Position numbers and translations under genes: made by a program. Below, piece after piece: positions 11,540 through 22,808 of a stretch of 64,000 nucleotides of DNA (the first letter of the stretch is position 1; the number at the start of each line of letters is the position of its first letter). The DNA is from Combretum micranthum (Eukaryota; Streptophyta; Magnoliopsida; Myrtales; Combretaceae). The notes below the pieces were generated by a model that was given only the letters and a program-made list of their open reading frames with translations, made no database searches and was not told the origin of the DNA. The DNA lies in assembly GCA_024138025.1 (NCBI GenBank), contig JAMXBD010004270.1:1-64000 (forward strand). Direction: 5' to 3'.

Positions 11540-12551
11540 GTTACATTGGAAGGTTCCAACATTTAGAGGTAAGTTCATTTGAGATATTAATATTTGAGTG
11601 GTTTAAAAGTGGTCTCTACATTTAGAGAAGTGGATCAAGTGAGGTCTCTATTGGCACTTGTCATAATGTGACGAATCTTTTGAGTTTTAATTAAATATTT
11701 CTCCTGCTAACATGATAACTAATACAAGATTAAAAATTTCTTCACAGTAAAAGTAATCAAAATGATAGAATTTATATGAAATTAGAAAGAAATTCAAATC
11801 AAAGATTGGAACATAAGACTCTATGTAAAAAGAAACAATGTACGAATCATAATGTGAAATTTTATGATTAATAATAGGACATGAACCCTAACTAATTAGA
11901 GATAAGACATATCATAAGGTTCTTAATAGCGACTTGAGAATCAAGTACAAATAGATTGCATATAGGGAAAAGAATGAAGAAAAACACCTTAAATGGTTAA
12001 ACATAGTTAATCCATTTGATATTTGGTTTATTGTCATGAGAAACTTGGTCCAACAAATGGACCTTGTATGCCACTTGGTTAACTTCATGATCAATTAAGC
12101 TAACTTAGTTTGTAAGCTTTGATAATGTTTTGACAAAACCAAGTGAAAGTGTTCAGGACTTTAAGACAATCAAAAGAAAGAAACTGAAAAGCAAAAAATT
12201 TAAATTAATTAAATTCATGATTAAGTTATAATATTATCATAGAGATGAAAATGGATACATAAAGGAATTTTAGAAAAGAAAATGACATCAATCAAAATGA
12301 TCAATACAAGGGAAATAGTAGATGAAAAGTTAGGTATAAAACTAAATTGTACACATAAGCATGTCTCTTCTTGGCTCAACATGTCCCACACAAGGGATAC
12401 AACGGTTTCTCTAAAGAGAACAAAAGACACTCAGCTTGCAAGCAAGATAAATCCCATGAAAGGAATGTTGTGAATAAAAAAGAAAAAAACAAAAATTTGG
12501 CTTAATGAAACAAAGAATGACAAGACATGGAGACACAAATAAATTTACTTT
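11540..12551. other. AT-rich non-coding stretch
   Basis: No gene is recognised. A segment around 12410-12470 (AGAGAACAAAAGACACT followed by a similar tail) recurs diverged at 14470-14525, hinting at an old local duplication. Confidence 0.45.
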
Positions 12552-12560
12552 CCTTAGAAA

Positions 12561-12925
12561 TGGGTTAATATAAAAAATGATACATAAAATTTTATAAAAG
12601 TTTAATAAGGTACCTGAAATTTAGTTTTGAATAATTTGTTACTTGACCTTTCGCACAAAGTTCATTTAGGTACCTAAAATTTGGCTTTGATATTTTTTGT
12701 ACTTAAAGGAAGTTTTCGCGTATATTTTTCCTACCTGATTGAACTTGCTTCAAGTAGGAAAAATGTATGCAAAAACTTATTTTAGATATCAAAATCGTCA
12801 AAACTAAACTTTAGATAGAAAAATATCTGCGAAAACTTGATTGAGGTACCAAATTGTTTAAATCCAAACTTTGGGTACCTAGTTCAATTTTTTATGAAAG
12901 TTTAGGTATCATTTTTGACGTTATT
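12561..12925. mobile_element. Mutator-like MITE with long imperfect inverted repeats
   Basis: The 365-bp element folds back on itself over most of its length. The left end reads TGGGTTAATATAAAAAATGA and the complement of the right end reads AATAACGTCAAAAATGATAC. Further in, AGGTACCTGAAATTTAG pairs with the right-hand AGGTACCCAAAGTTTGG. The flanks are CCTTAGAAA (12552-12560) and CCTTAGAGA (12926-12934), a 9-bp duplication matching at 8 of 9 as expected for Mutator-type elements. No transposase is encoded. Confidence 0.8.
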
Positions 12926-12934
12926 CCTTAGAGA

Positions 12935-14214
12935 ACCTCCCACATAAAGTTTAGTATAAGAGTTTCTAAAGCAGAGTTCTTCTATAATACAACTAAGTCT
13001 CGATACTTGAATAGAAAAAATTTAAATATTAAACCACGCTGGGATTTATTGTGAGATTTTTGTGTATAATTGTTGTTTAGAGAAGAAGTGAATGCAGGAA
13101 AAAGAATGAAAATTTTGTGTAAGGATATGTTTTTCATTGAAGAAGCTACACCATTTATATTTAGGAGCAAATCTCAAAGATCATGACTATTCTCAGGACT
13201 TACAATGTTTTAGATATGGATTTAATCCAATATATTTGGATTAGATCCGTTTTAAACCGATCTAAATTATTTATCATAAATGGATGTAACCTAAACATAT
13301 GAAACCTTGCAAAAGTCTGATAAAAAAGTTGTAACTCTTCAAATTTTGACATTAAAATAATTTTTCTGTTTCAAGAGATCCTGATCGTTTCAAATTAGTC
13401 TAAGTCATTTGGCACTAAGAGGAATAAGTAGTCCAAATCATTTGAAACTGGTTTAGATCATCTTACACTAACATTTTTTTTTTTTTCCGATTCTATGTTC
13501 CTTTATTTAAGAGATAGTCAAACCTTTTCATAAAAGATTTGTACCTTTCATGTAAATTTCATAATTCTCCTACTTTTGCTCATGTTTAACATGGGTACCT
13601 ACAGTTGTCAGAATTTCAATTTTGCTTAGATGTTTTTATGAGTTTATGATTTTAGCAAGTACTTCTGAGTTGGCTCATACATAGACTTTTTTTTATATAT
13701 AGAATTTTATGATTTCAATCGAGTCTACATGTAAATCAAACCCTATAGAATTTTACATTTTTAACTGAGTTTAGTAATTCTACTTAGTTGGGTCAAATAG
13801 TCTAAACCATAAAAAATGCAACCCTGTTTTTATAAGCTCATCAACTATTAGGATGATGCATCTTTCTTGTTGTGATTCATTTTTGTTTTCACACACTCTC
13901 TTTATCTCTTTCCTTCCCTTTCCCCCAACTCCCCTATTCTATATTTGTAGAATTCATCTTAGTTGAGTCATAATTGTAAAGTTCATAAGAAAAACTTATT
14001 TTTTTTACGACTTCTATAAGCATATCTATAATTTCTCAAAACTATTTTGTATAAGTTGTAGATACTTACATTTCAACATTTTGATTCTACAAACCCTTTA
14101 ACAGTTCTACGTAGAATTGCAAGTTTGACAACAAGTACAACTATAGTTAATCATTATACTTTCCAAACACAAAGTCCACTCTATAAATAAAATAATTGGC
14201 AATCTATTTCAATA
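12935..14214. other. AT-rich non-coding stretch
   Basis: No recognisable gene, RNA or bounded repeat. The ATG frame at 12982-13170 has no motif. Confidence 0.45.
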
Positions 14215-14740
14215 AGGAGTAGCATTATCTCATATAAGGGATAAAATTAATAAGGGAAAAAAAATAACACATAAAAGGAATGCTTATTCTAAACTGAAGA
14301 TACAATATCAAGCCGACCACCACAATTTTCATTAGATTAGATCCATAGCATAGATTTATTGCAGAGGAAAGTAGTACCCATGGATCTAAAATGGTGGGAT
14401 TTATTTAAAAATTCATATATATAATGTAATACTCATATCTTACACAAGGAGTACAATATCTTCTTCTTAGAGAACAAAAGACACTAATTTAGTGAGCGAA
14501 ATAATTCCAATGAATGGAATAGTACTATCATATATAAGGGATAAAAATAATAAGAAAAGTAAAAGATTAAAAAAAAAAAAAAAAAAAATAGAATTGCTTC
14601 TTTTAAAGTTAAAATGCAAGATTGACTCAATCTCCACAATCTTTATTGAATCATATTCTAGTGCATATATTTGGTGTAATGGAATGTAGTACTCATAGAA
14701 CTATAATGGTGAGAATTATAGAAAAATTTGACTCTAGTGA
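14215..14740 (+). repeat. Diverged tandem duplication, two units of about 290 bp
   Basis: The unit beginning TATCTCATATAAGGGATAAAA (about 14227) recurs as TATCATATATAAGGGATAAAA (about 14526). Similar sequence follows, including a CCACAATTTTCATTAGAT / CCACAATCTTTATTGAAT pair and a GTAGTACYCATRG pair. The copies carry many substitutions and a poly-A insertion at about 14572-14588. The duplicated content is not identified. Confidence 0.6.
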
Positions 14741-17700
14741 AAATGTATATCTAAATTATTGAACGCATTACTTGTTGCATCTTAGTTAAGATAGATCTTA
14801 TGTAATTCATTTAACATTTATATGCACATGATATACCATACTGCTTGCTCTTGCTTTTTTTTTTTTTTTTTCCAATCCACTCGTTTTGGGAATTGTTTTT
14901 TTAATCTTTAGATCAATTTATAGGATTTTGTATAGATATTATGTTAACCCACTAGAAAAAAAAATTATAGGATTTTGAAGATGTGAGATCAGGGGATTAA
15001 GTTTTGTACATTCCTCTCACATTAGGAACTTACAACGGATTGACCATATACCGTTTGGATTTAGGGCATGGAATTGATAGTCACCACAATTTACAAGTGA
15101 TGGTCTAAATAATCAAAGTAATTTTGCTATATAATTCTCACTAGATCGTCTCTTCATGCCGTACGTTACTCTTCATGCATGTTATAAGCCTCATTACTAC
15201 AAGTTCATACTCAATGTTCTAGCCCAAGCTAGGACGTTTCTCAAGGTCGTACTTGAGCAAAGAAGCTTCTTAATTAAAACTTGAACCAAAGGTCATATCT
15301 TAATTGGGCCTTATTGGTTTCATTTTGTTGGCTGTTGATGAACAAATAGTCCAAGTCCGACGAACCACTGAGCTAGCCCATCAATGAGGCATTTAGAAAT
15401 AGTAAAAAAAATTATTAAATAGACTAATTCTAGAATGGTAAAGTACTACCATGGATTCAACAAAGTTTATGTATCAGACATGTCATTTAACCTAAACCAA
15501 AGTATGCTAATGGCTCTGTAACCTAATAACATCTTCACTAATTTTTCAAATAAGAGGTATCAAGTCCCCTTGCTTTGTTGTAATGGGAAAAAAAAGTCTA
15601 AACCTTAGATGATGCATATAGTTACTAAATTTATTTGTTGTATTGTCAATAAAAACATATTATCTGTCAATTTACTTTGCTAAATGGAATATTTCTACAA
15701 TGAATTGTCATTATTAAGGAACAGAATAGAGTTTTTATTAGATATTTAATTGGTGATTTTTTTTAATGAGGGCATTTTGAAAAAAAAATTAAGAAAAAAA
15801 AAATCAGCATTGAATTGTTTATAAGTTTAAAGAATAAATAACTATTCAATATTTTTTTTTATAGGTATTCCTCATTGAATTGTTATTGCAAGCAACTAAA
15901 CATTGTAATAGAATTGCAATTACAGTGAAGTGAAAAAGTTGTACATGCAATGTATATTTAACATGATTTCTTAATATTTTTTCTCTTACTTTTTTCCCGT
16001 TTTGTTATATAATAAAACAAGTTGAAACTGTTGGTTCTACTCGGTTTCAGGCTAGAAAACCGAGAGTATATCCTAATTGGTTCTAGAATCAACCGTTCAT
16101 TATGGTTTTGAATCAATTTTGGTTTGGAACCAAACCTTAAAACATGTCTCTACTTTTTCATCCTAAAGTCATCAACATAAATTATACCATTATGTGTTTG
16201 ATTGATGAATTACCAACAGTCTATAATAATTTAACATGACACATTCAGAATGTACCTTCAATTCGATTGGATTTGGTTTATATATTAATTTCATTTTAAC
16301 TATGTTGCGATATGTTTTGTGTTATGGTTTATGGCCCAAGAAGAGGGGAAAAGGTCTAGTTGTGATTAACCTTATTATATAACTTGCCGGTCAAAATTGG
16401 GCCATATATTTGGAGTAGTAGTTCAAGAGGTACAAAAACAAAATGTGCACTTTGCATTCGGTTACGAAAGGCCTGGTCCTACTGAAAAATTACTTCACAT
16501 GGCCCCAAATAACATTATAAGTATAACCATATGTTTGAAATCCAGAAGAAACTTCTGCTCTTATAAGGTAAGGCTACCGATCCTTACTAATTAATTATAA
16601 TGTTTAAGGCAAATTACTGGCCTTTTCCCTTCATGCTATCTCTCTTTTTTTTTTTTTCTGTAATTATCTCATTTTCATATATTATGAAAGAAAATATTTA
16701 TTTAATTCAATTGTGTTTAAATTGTAAATTAAAATATACCTATATATATATATGTATATTTGCTTTATTTCTACTTACTCCTCAAATCTTTGGAATTAAA
16801 TTTTACTCTTACTTGAACTTTGAAAATAAAGAAAACGTACCTCTATGCCTGTAGCTCAAAATAAAGAGACTAAGGTTTTGAAATTAAATTTTTTTCTTAC
16901 TTGAACTTCAAAAATAAGGTTTTATTTGTTCATCATATCCTGATTGTTTTAACATCATATTTTTATCATTTTCAAATAGATATTTATTAATAAATAAATA
17001 TCGATGAAAAATTGAAGTTTTACTCATGAACTAACTAAACCAATATGATAAATATGATATAAATAAAAATCCGATAATCTAAACAGAAACTAATTGATAT
17101 GATTAAATAGCTTATAAATTTATATGGTTACATTACATAATATAATTTTAACATTTTCAAAAATGGAAAAAATACCACCACCCACTCCACTAATTTTATA
17201 ACCCCTTTTATTGCACCTGTAATGCGCATGTAGATTTAAGAACATCAAGTAAATAGAATAATAACTAAGAGACGAATACATAGTTAATAGCATGCAAGAG
17301 CAAGGATATTCAAAACATGGAAAAAAAAGTTTGATATTAAAGATGTTGAAAAGTATGCATAACCCATAAGTGCATAAAAAGACATAACTAGTTAAGAATT
17401 CCATTATACTTCCGCTGCACAGATGTGTTTTTGAGTTTCAAATAACTGTAGAGAAAAGAAATTATATAAGCCGATTTAAAAAAAAAAAAAAAAAGACGAT
17501 TGTCGGAAAATAATTTGTAAAGATGAAAAAACTGACTTAAATCTTAATGAGGCAAATGTAGATGGAGCTTTAATTTTAATTGAATCTCGCAGACTGCTTT
17601 CATGGTATAAAATAAAACATCAAATTGTATGTTGTATTTATTAAATAAAAGGGAACACAGGTGACTTGTTAATTAGCTTCTGAATTGCATGGCTTTTATA

Positions 17701-18597
17701 AAAAGTCATTGTTAGAAGATCTAATTATGTCTAAGTTTAAACAAAGATAAATTATAGTTAAGAATGTGAGCTTCTATGGTTACATTGAAGGGACAATCCA
17801 CTCAATTATCACATCATTAAAATAAATATAAAGTGACATATCAACTATCTCAGTATTACAATCACGGTTTAGTTTTAATTTAAATTGTCAAATAGAAGTA
17901 TACAATATTTTATTAATAATATTTACAATCTTAACAATACAATAAATGAAAATTCAAATCATGCTCTTCTAAAATAGTCATATTTATTGCAAATTTCACT
18001 GCTATAAAACTGAAAATAAAAATAATGGTGTATAATTAATTTTAGAAATACAATACTAATTCATATATAGTTAAAAATATAAAAAAAAAAAAAACAAAAA
18101 CATGCCTAAAAGTAATTTACCAAAAAGTTAAATGTGAGGTAAATAAATGAGAGAAAGAGGGTGAGCGATTTTCTAATATTAATGTGGTGTGAGTAGGGTG
18201 GAGAGAGAGAGAGAGAGAGAATTTAGTAAAATTTTCATTGTGTCTTTATATATTTTTAAGCTAAGTCACTATAATATAAGGTAAAATGCTTTATTTAATA
18301 CATTTGAAGGTAAAGATGTCGCTTGAGACTGTAAAATTGAAAACACTCAAGTTTTGGCTTAATAATATAGATACATAAAATGAACATGTTTTTGAAACAA
18401 TGTGTTTTAAAGACTTTTTAGTTTTCGCATCATTGCTTGATATCCTTTGCCAAAACAAGACGATGTTGAATTTAGATATATTATCAATGATAAATGTATT
18501 GACACCACAAACATATGTGATAGAGAAAAGGTAGAACCTAAAAAGGTAAAATACATACATATAATCAAATATACGTAAGAATTCCCATTCACACTAA
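14741..18597. other. AT-rich non-coding stretch with one coding-like scrap
   Basis: This stretch holds no recognisable gene. At 16397-16594 an open frame ends just past AAG|GTAAGG (around 16566), a good splice-donor match, with somewhat higher GC than its surroundings, so it could be an exon remnant. The translation is not one I recognise. The segment 16030-16150 is rich in GGTTC and GAACC words like the hAT elements elsewhere but has no clear ends. Confidence 0.4.
18200..18220. repeat. (GA)n microsatellite
   Basis: This is a run of about ten GA units. Confidence 0.95.
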
Positions 18598-18602
18598 TTT
18601 TA

Positions 18603-18937
18603 TGAAGTGTGGTGGACTATAAATGAGGTTTACTCTGAATAATGAGCACAAAATTTGTCGAATACAACAACTAGATTAGAAGCCAAATGCAGAAATCAAC
18701 ATTATCAAAATTGGGGATAATATTTTTCTTCTATTTTTTTCATTGATGATAGAATACATACACACACACACAAATATGTTAGCATGCTCAAAACCGAAAA
18801 AATTAGAAAGTTTTAGAAGTTTCTAACATTTGCCATTACATATTATTATTTTCTATTTTTTATTTTTTCTTATAATATTTCTAAATGCTAAAACTAATTA
18901 CAATATATAATTTCCCTGTAATATTTACCCTCTAACA
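18603..18937 (-). repeat. 3' LTR of the gene-capturing element
   Basis: This 335-bp copy contains a (CA)n run near 18765. It aligns with 22272-22586 from the first base to the last (TGAAGTGTGGTGGACTAT ... AATATTTACCCTCTAACA). Confidence 0.9.
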
Positions 18938-18951
18938 TTCCCTATCCCTTC
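18938..18951 (-). other. Polypurine tract of the gene-capturing element
   Basis: On the minus strand GAAGGGATAGGGAA ends exactly at the 3' LTR. It overlaps the tail of the captured GatA-derived reading frame. Confidence 0.75.
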
Positions 18952-19172
18952 AAAAACCCTTGTCTTCATAGGTTGATGAATCCAAATTGCCAAGATACAG
19001 TATGTTAGCAATCCAAGAGAAAAGGATGGCATTGAAACCTCTTTAATAATGCATCCTAATTCTTCCATATGAGAAACAACATGATTAATTCCAGATGCTA
19101 CACCTAGATCAACACCATCACTCAATGTTTCACAAAATAGACCAACTTGCAGCCCTTCTAAAGGTCTAGATC
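18952..19172 (-). pseudogene. gatA: Captured fragment of glutamyl-tRNA(Gln) amidotransferase subunit A
   Basis: The minus-strand frame reads SRPLEGLQVGLFCETLSDG, then GVDLGVASGINHVVSHMEE, then LGCIIKEVSMPSFSLGL. This matches the stretch of GatA (amidase family) in which a 'GLKVGL' strand is followed by a helix, 'HLEELGC', and the conserved 'EVSLPSFSLGLPAYYILA'. In cells GatA converts Glu-tRNA(Gln) to Gln-tRNA(Gln) in plastids and mitochondria. Only about 70 residues are present. The amidase catalytic triad region (GSSGG) is absent, and the match stops after ILA. Nothing suggests function. The fragment is cargo of the LTR element and ends at its polypurine tract. Similarity was judged from family memory, not by a search. 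Confidence 0.75.
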
Positions 19173-19702
19173 TTAGTTGTGTCCTTTCAAATACTCCAAG
19201 CTCATGTGTTGATCCAAAACAATTTTTGATCGATCAAAATAAGCGATGGGATGAGGACTTCCCCTTCCTGATACAACACAACATCCACAACATGCTCCAA
19301 GAGTTCTAGTCCTGCTATGTCCCTACTTTTTGTTACATGTCCAATCAAAATAATAGGAACATTTGTCTTCTCTACAAAGTGAAGCAAGGCTAATGTACAC
19401 TCCTTCACTTGCGAAAGACCTTCGATACTTCCAATAACCCCTCTTAAATAAAATATCAGTATGTTTTTTCCAATACCAAGATTACCACTAACCAAGACCA
19501 ACAAACCTCCAGGGATATTTTCCACGAACCAAGTGACATGTGTAAGTGAAGGGCATGCATTCGGATCTCTAAGCTCAATGTAGCAACCATTGTATGAAGA
19601 TTCTTGCCACACAGCAAAATCATTTTGTTTAATATATAATGTGAAGCACATTGAAGTAAACAATGCCTTTAATTTCTTGAAGTTTACTCTTTGATCTTCC
19701 AC
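19173..19702 (-). pseudogene. RADA: Captured, internally deleted fragment of a RadA/Sms-type DNA repair protein
   Basis: The 166-residue frame at 19202-19702 carries LVSGNLGIGKN (a Walker A region with the final Ser/Thr replaced by Asn). It then passes directly to YLRGVIGS, GLSQVKECTLALLHF, KTNVPIILIGHVTKS and LLEHVVDVVLYQEGE. This is the order in plant RADA, but the 60-70 residues expected between Walker A and YLRGV are missing. A frameshift near 19226 is followed by KNCFGSTHELGVFER, the RadA KNRFG motif with Arg changed to Cys. That frame then runs without a stop into the GatA fragment. The first 50 or so residues (RVNFKKLKALFTSMCF...) are not recognisable RADA and may come from another gene. 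A working ATPase is not possible with these losses. Confidence 0.8.
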
Positions 19703-20009
19703 TATTGTACTCTATCCTCTCCATCAATTTTCATAGTAAATAGGTAGTCCAGGAAGAACCTACAAGCCTCCAAGACGGACTATATGATGTATTTCAAATA
19801 GGTAAATTCCGCCAAATTTAGTCTATGGAATGAGACATCTTGAACAACAACTCATAGCAAATGAGTTAGAAGGGAACGAAAGACCTTGAGTTGATGTGAT
19901 GCTAAGGATGACTGAAATTCCATGTTCATCAGAAACCATCATTGTCTAAGTCTCCATGCTCTTATGCTCCACGCCTTCTAAAGACCGAGTCGCCTCACTT
20001 ATCTTCCTT

Positions 20010-20280
20010 ACTTTCGCATACATAGCTACGGATCCACTCCCCTAATGATAGTGCACCCAACTGTGCACGAGCTGAGAGTGCAGCCAACATTGTGACTTTA
20101 TCTAGTACCACCCCTTCAACCAGCATTCTCTGAAAGAAGACAGCCTCTGCCTCTCCATCCACCCTATTCGTCTATAATAACCCAAAAACTACTGTAGTCT
20201 AAGAGATCACATCCCTCTTAGACATTTCGTAAAATGACTTAAATGCGCTATTAGTATCACCCACTTTCACATCGCTATTC
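20010..20280 (-). pseudogene. Captured fragment of a PLS-type pentatricopeptide repeat gene
   Basis: One minus-strand frame reads SFYEMSKRDVIS, stop, TTVVFGLL, stop, TNRV, then AEAVFFQRMLVEGVV, DKVTMLAALSARAQLGALS and LGEWIRSYV. These are the consensus steps of plant PLS-class PPR proteins (RDV.SWTT, LFQRM..EGV.PD, ALSACAQLGAL..GEWIHSYV), which bind organelle transcripts. The first stop (TAG) stands where the consensus Trp would be, consistent with decay by point mutation. About 85 residues, roughly two repeats, survive. It lies upstream of the RADA fragment in the element's own orientation and next to the hAT insertion. Confidence 0.75.
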
Positions 20281-20341
20281 TTCTTTCTCAACACACTACC
20301 AAAACTATTATTAGCTTGGAGCTTTTAGGCATTTTCAAAAC

Positions 20342-21492
20342 TAGGGCTATTCATGGTTCGATTTGGTTTAGTTCTAGGGTTGAACTGAACCAAATCACAT
20401 TTGAAATGGTTTGATTCAAACCCGTAGTGAACCGAACTATTTTTAACGGTTGGGGGTTTTGACCCAAACCGCTTGAGCGGTTTGGTTTGGTTCGAATTGC
20501 TTTTAAAAGCATTTAGTTCTGATAAATAATAATAATAGTCATTTGAGTTCCCAATAAAGAAAAACAATGTTTATATTGAGGAATGTTATGCAAGAATTAA
20601 AGTTACTTATCATTATATCAGGTTGTATATCTAATAATTTCATATATACATATTATCCCGTCCTAAAATATTTATCAATGAGAATTTAAAGTAACATATA
20701 TTTTAATAAATCTATAACACTTATTTAAAAAAATTCTCTTGCATTAATTTCTCATTTATTTATAATATTCTTCCTCTATAATGTATTTAAATTTCCGTTA
20801 TACCAATAAAATGATTATGCATGTTATAAACTCAATTATATCGCTTTATTTAAATTTGATGCATGTCTATTAGTTCCAGGAAGAATTTAAAATCAATAAA
20901 ATAAGAAAACAAATTGGGAAAGTTTTAAAATGAGTAAAAGATTGATTATTTAATATTATTAGATATATAATACATTTAACAGTGTTTTAAATAAAATATA
21001 TAATACGAAATATATATACAACATTTATATTTATAAATTGTGGTTAAAAATATAATTTACATTTCATAAATTGGAATAGAATCTTGATTTTTTCTAATAA
21101 ATCTATAAATTGAAATATTAATTAATTCGCTTTTAAAAATGCATCTAAACACATGAATAATAAAGAATTCAGAATTATGATTCTATTTCAAGTCTATGCT
21201 AACATACTATATACATACGTGATATTAGAATGAAATGTCACATGTGACCAAAATATCTAATGTTTAAGAGTTATAAATAAATAAAATGGCTATATTTTCT
21301 GTTATTTCTTTTAATGTAAAGCGGTTCGATTTAGGTTTAAACGGTTTAGTTCAGTTCAGTTCGGTTCAATCTCTTGAACCAATTGTAACCATTTAAACTC
21401 TTCCTAAGCCGAACTGCAAATCAAATGGAAATATAAAAAAACTGCATTTTATGGTTCAGTTTGGTTTTGTTCGCTGAACAACCCTTCTTAAG
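20342..21492 (+). mobile_element. hAT-type element inserted in the gene-capturing retroelement
   Basis: It begins TAGGGCTATTCATGG and ends TGAACAACCCTT, an imperfect inverted pair. Both ends are dense in GGTTCGG and GAACCAA words. Its ends align, in reverse complement, with both ends of the element at 22809-23656, so the two are one family in opposite orientation. The candidate 8-bp flanks TTCAAAAC and CTTAAGAC match only at 5 of 8, so the insertion is old or one edge is a few bases off. No transposase is seen in 1.15 kb. Confidence 0.75.
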
Positions 21493-22259
21493 ACAACTAT
21501 TATCATTTAATAGACTGGCTATATAAGTTTGCTTACCCATTATTGAATTAGACTTATAGGACTCAATTTTCTCCATAGTTATTTTCACAATTACCGAATT
21601 AAACTCACTTGAAACAAAATTTTCCTTATTTAACAAAATGGGTATATGATTGTCCTTACTTGTGAAACGTGGTGGTAGCTAATTTACTACTACTTCCACT
21701 TCGAGACTAGCAGTAGCAACACTATTTACTTCCACCATGGTCACCTGTGTTGTTGGATGGAGGAATTTTGGGCGTTTTGGTTTGTTATAGGGGTTTTTAA
21801 GGTTTGTTAAGGTGGTTAGGGTTGGGGTTAGGAATTGAGAGTGGGGTTTGGAGTGGAAAAAGCGGTCGAGACTGGGTTGGTATCGGGATGGGGGATTTAG
21901 CAATAGTAAAAGTTTTTGAATTCCTTTATTCCTTATATAAGGGGCGAAAATGGTGAGTTGAGTGTTAGCTACAGAAGTTGATGATGTGAGTTTTAGTTCA
22001 CTGTGGTCACCATGATGAGAGAGTTGGACGATGGTTTAGGGTGATTTTGAACGAATGGGTTGTTGGGTTTTTGCGGATTATAATGTTTTGCAATTTCTCT
22101 TATTTGCTTTTACTGCTTTTTGATCGTTTCCAGTAAAGGCTTCAAGGTTGATTTTATCTTCCTCTCTTGTTCGTCCTAGTGCTCCTCAAAGACTCATTGG
22201 ATTTCTTGGATCATTTCCTCAAAGTTCAGATCTATTTTAGGCATGGGCTGGATTGTGAC
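21493..22259 (-). other. 5' internal region of the gene-capturing element
   Basis: Next to the primer binding site the minus strand begins a frame MPKIDLNFEEMIQEIQ (about 22185-22232) that soon hits a stop. A second short frame lies at 21679-21903 (MLNPPSRYQPSLDRFF...). Neither is a recognisable gag. They may be the decayed leader or gag start of the element, or more captured sequence. Confidence 0.4.
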
Positions 22260-22271
22260 TCTAATACCAAT
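22260..22271 (-). other. Primer binding site, initiator-Met tRNA type
   Basis: The minus strand reads ATTGGTATTAGA just past the 5' LTR. Compared with the canonical TGGTATCAGAGC there is a T for C change in the site, and the next bases are GT. Confidence 0.7.
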
Positions 22272-22586
22272 TGAAGTGTGGTGGACTATGAATGAGGTTT
22301 ACTTCGAATAATGATCACAAAATGTGTCGAATACAACAACTAGCTTGGAATCCAAATGCAGAAACCAACAATATCAAAATTGGGATAATATTTTTCTTCT
22401 ATTTTTTTATTGATGATAGAATATATACCTCTGTAAAGCCTAAAAATAAGAATTTCTAGAAGCTTCTAACATGTGCCTGCACATATTATTTTTTTCTATT
22501 TTCTATTTTTTTCTTTTTCTTATAATATTTCTAAATGCTAAAACTAATTAAATATATAATCTCCACATAATATTTACCTTATAACA
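22272..22586 (-). repeat. 5' LTR of the gene-capturing element
   Basis: This 315-bp copy aligns with 18603-18937 and lacks the (CA)n expansion. It runs TGTTATAAGG to CACTTCA on the minus strand. Confidence 0.9.
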
Positions 22587-22808
22587 TTTTACAGATATTT
22601 AGCAATCAAATATTATGTACTATTTGTAGAGTTATAAGTGATTGAGTATGATACATAAAGTAAAGGAGAAGTTTTTATTTTTAATATTCATATCATTTTG
22701 GCATTATATTTTTACATTTTTAAAAAGATGTATATTGGAAATAGATAGCGATAAAATACTGATAGTTTTACTCATAAGTAGACTAAATAAATACAATACA
22801 GATATGTC

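Larger units (their letters stand above)
18603..22586 (-). mobile_element. Non-autonomous LTR retroelement carrying captured gene fragments
   Basis: Direct repeats at 18603-18937 and 22272-22586 begin TGAAGTGTGG and end TAACA on the plus strand, which is TGTTA...TTCA on the element's own minus strand. The 5-bp flanks TTTTA (18598-18602 and 22587-22591) match exactly. On the minus strand, next to the LTR at 22272, lies TTGGTATTAGAG, close to the initiator-Met site TGGTATCAGAGC. Next to the LTR at 18937 lies the purine tract AAGGGATAGGGAA. A hAT element interrupts the interior. Without it the element is about 2.8 kb. In place of gag-pol, the interior holds fragments of PPR, RADA and GatA genes. 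The LTRs differ at many sites and by indels, so the insertion is not recent. Confidence 0.9.

Noticed and set aside
20325..20567. Minus-strand frame of 80 codons with NRT/KPN-rich sequence
   Set aside because: It is the translation of the GGTTCGG/AACCGAA word array at the hAT element's left end. The similar frame at 23437-23697 has the same origin.
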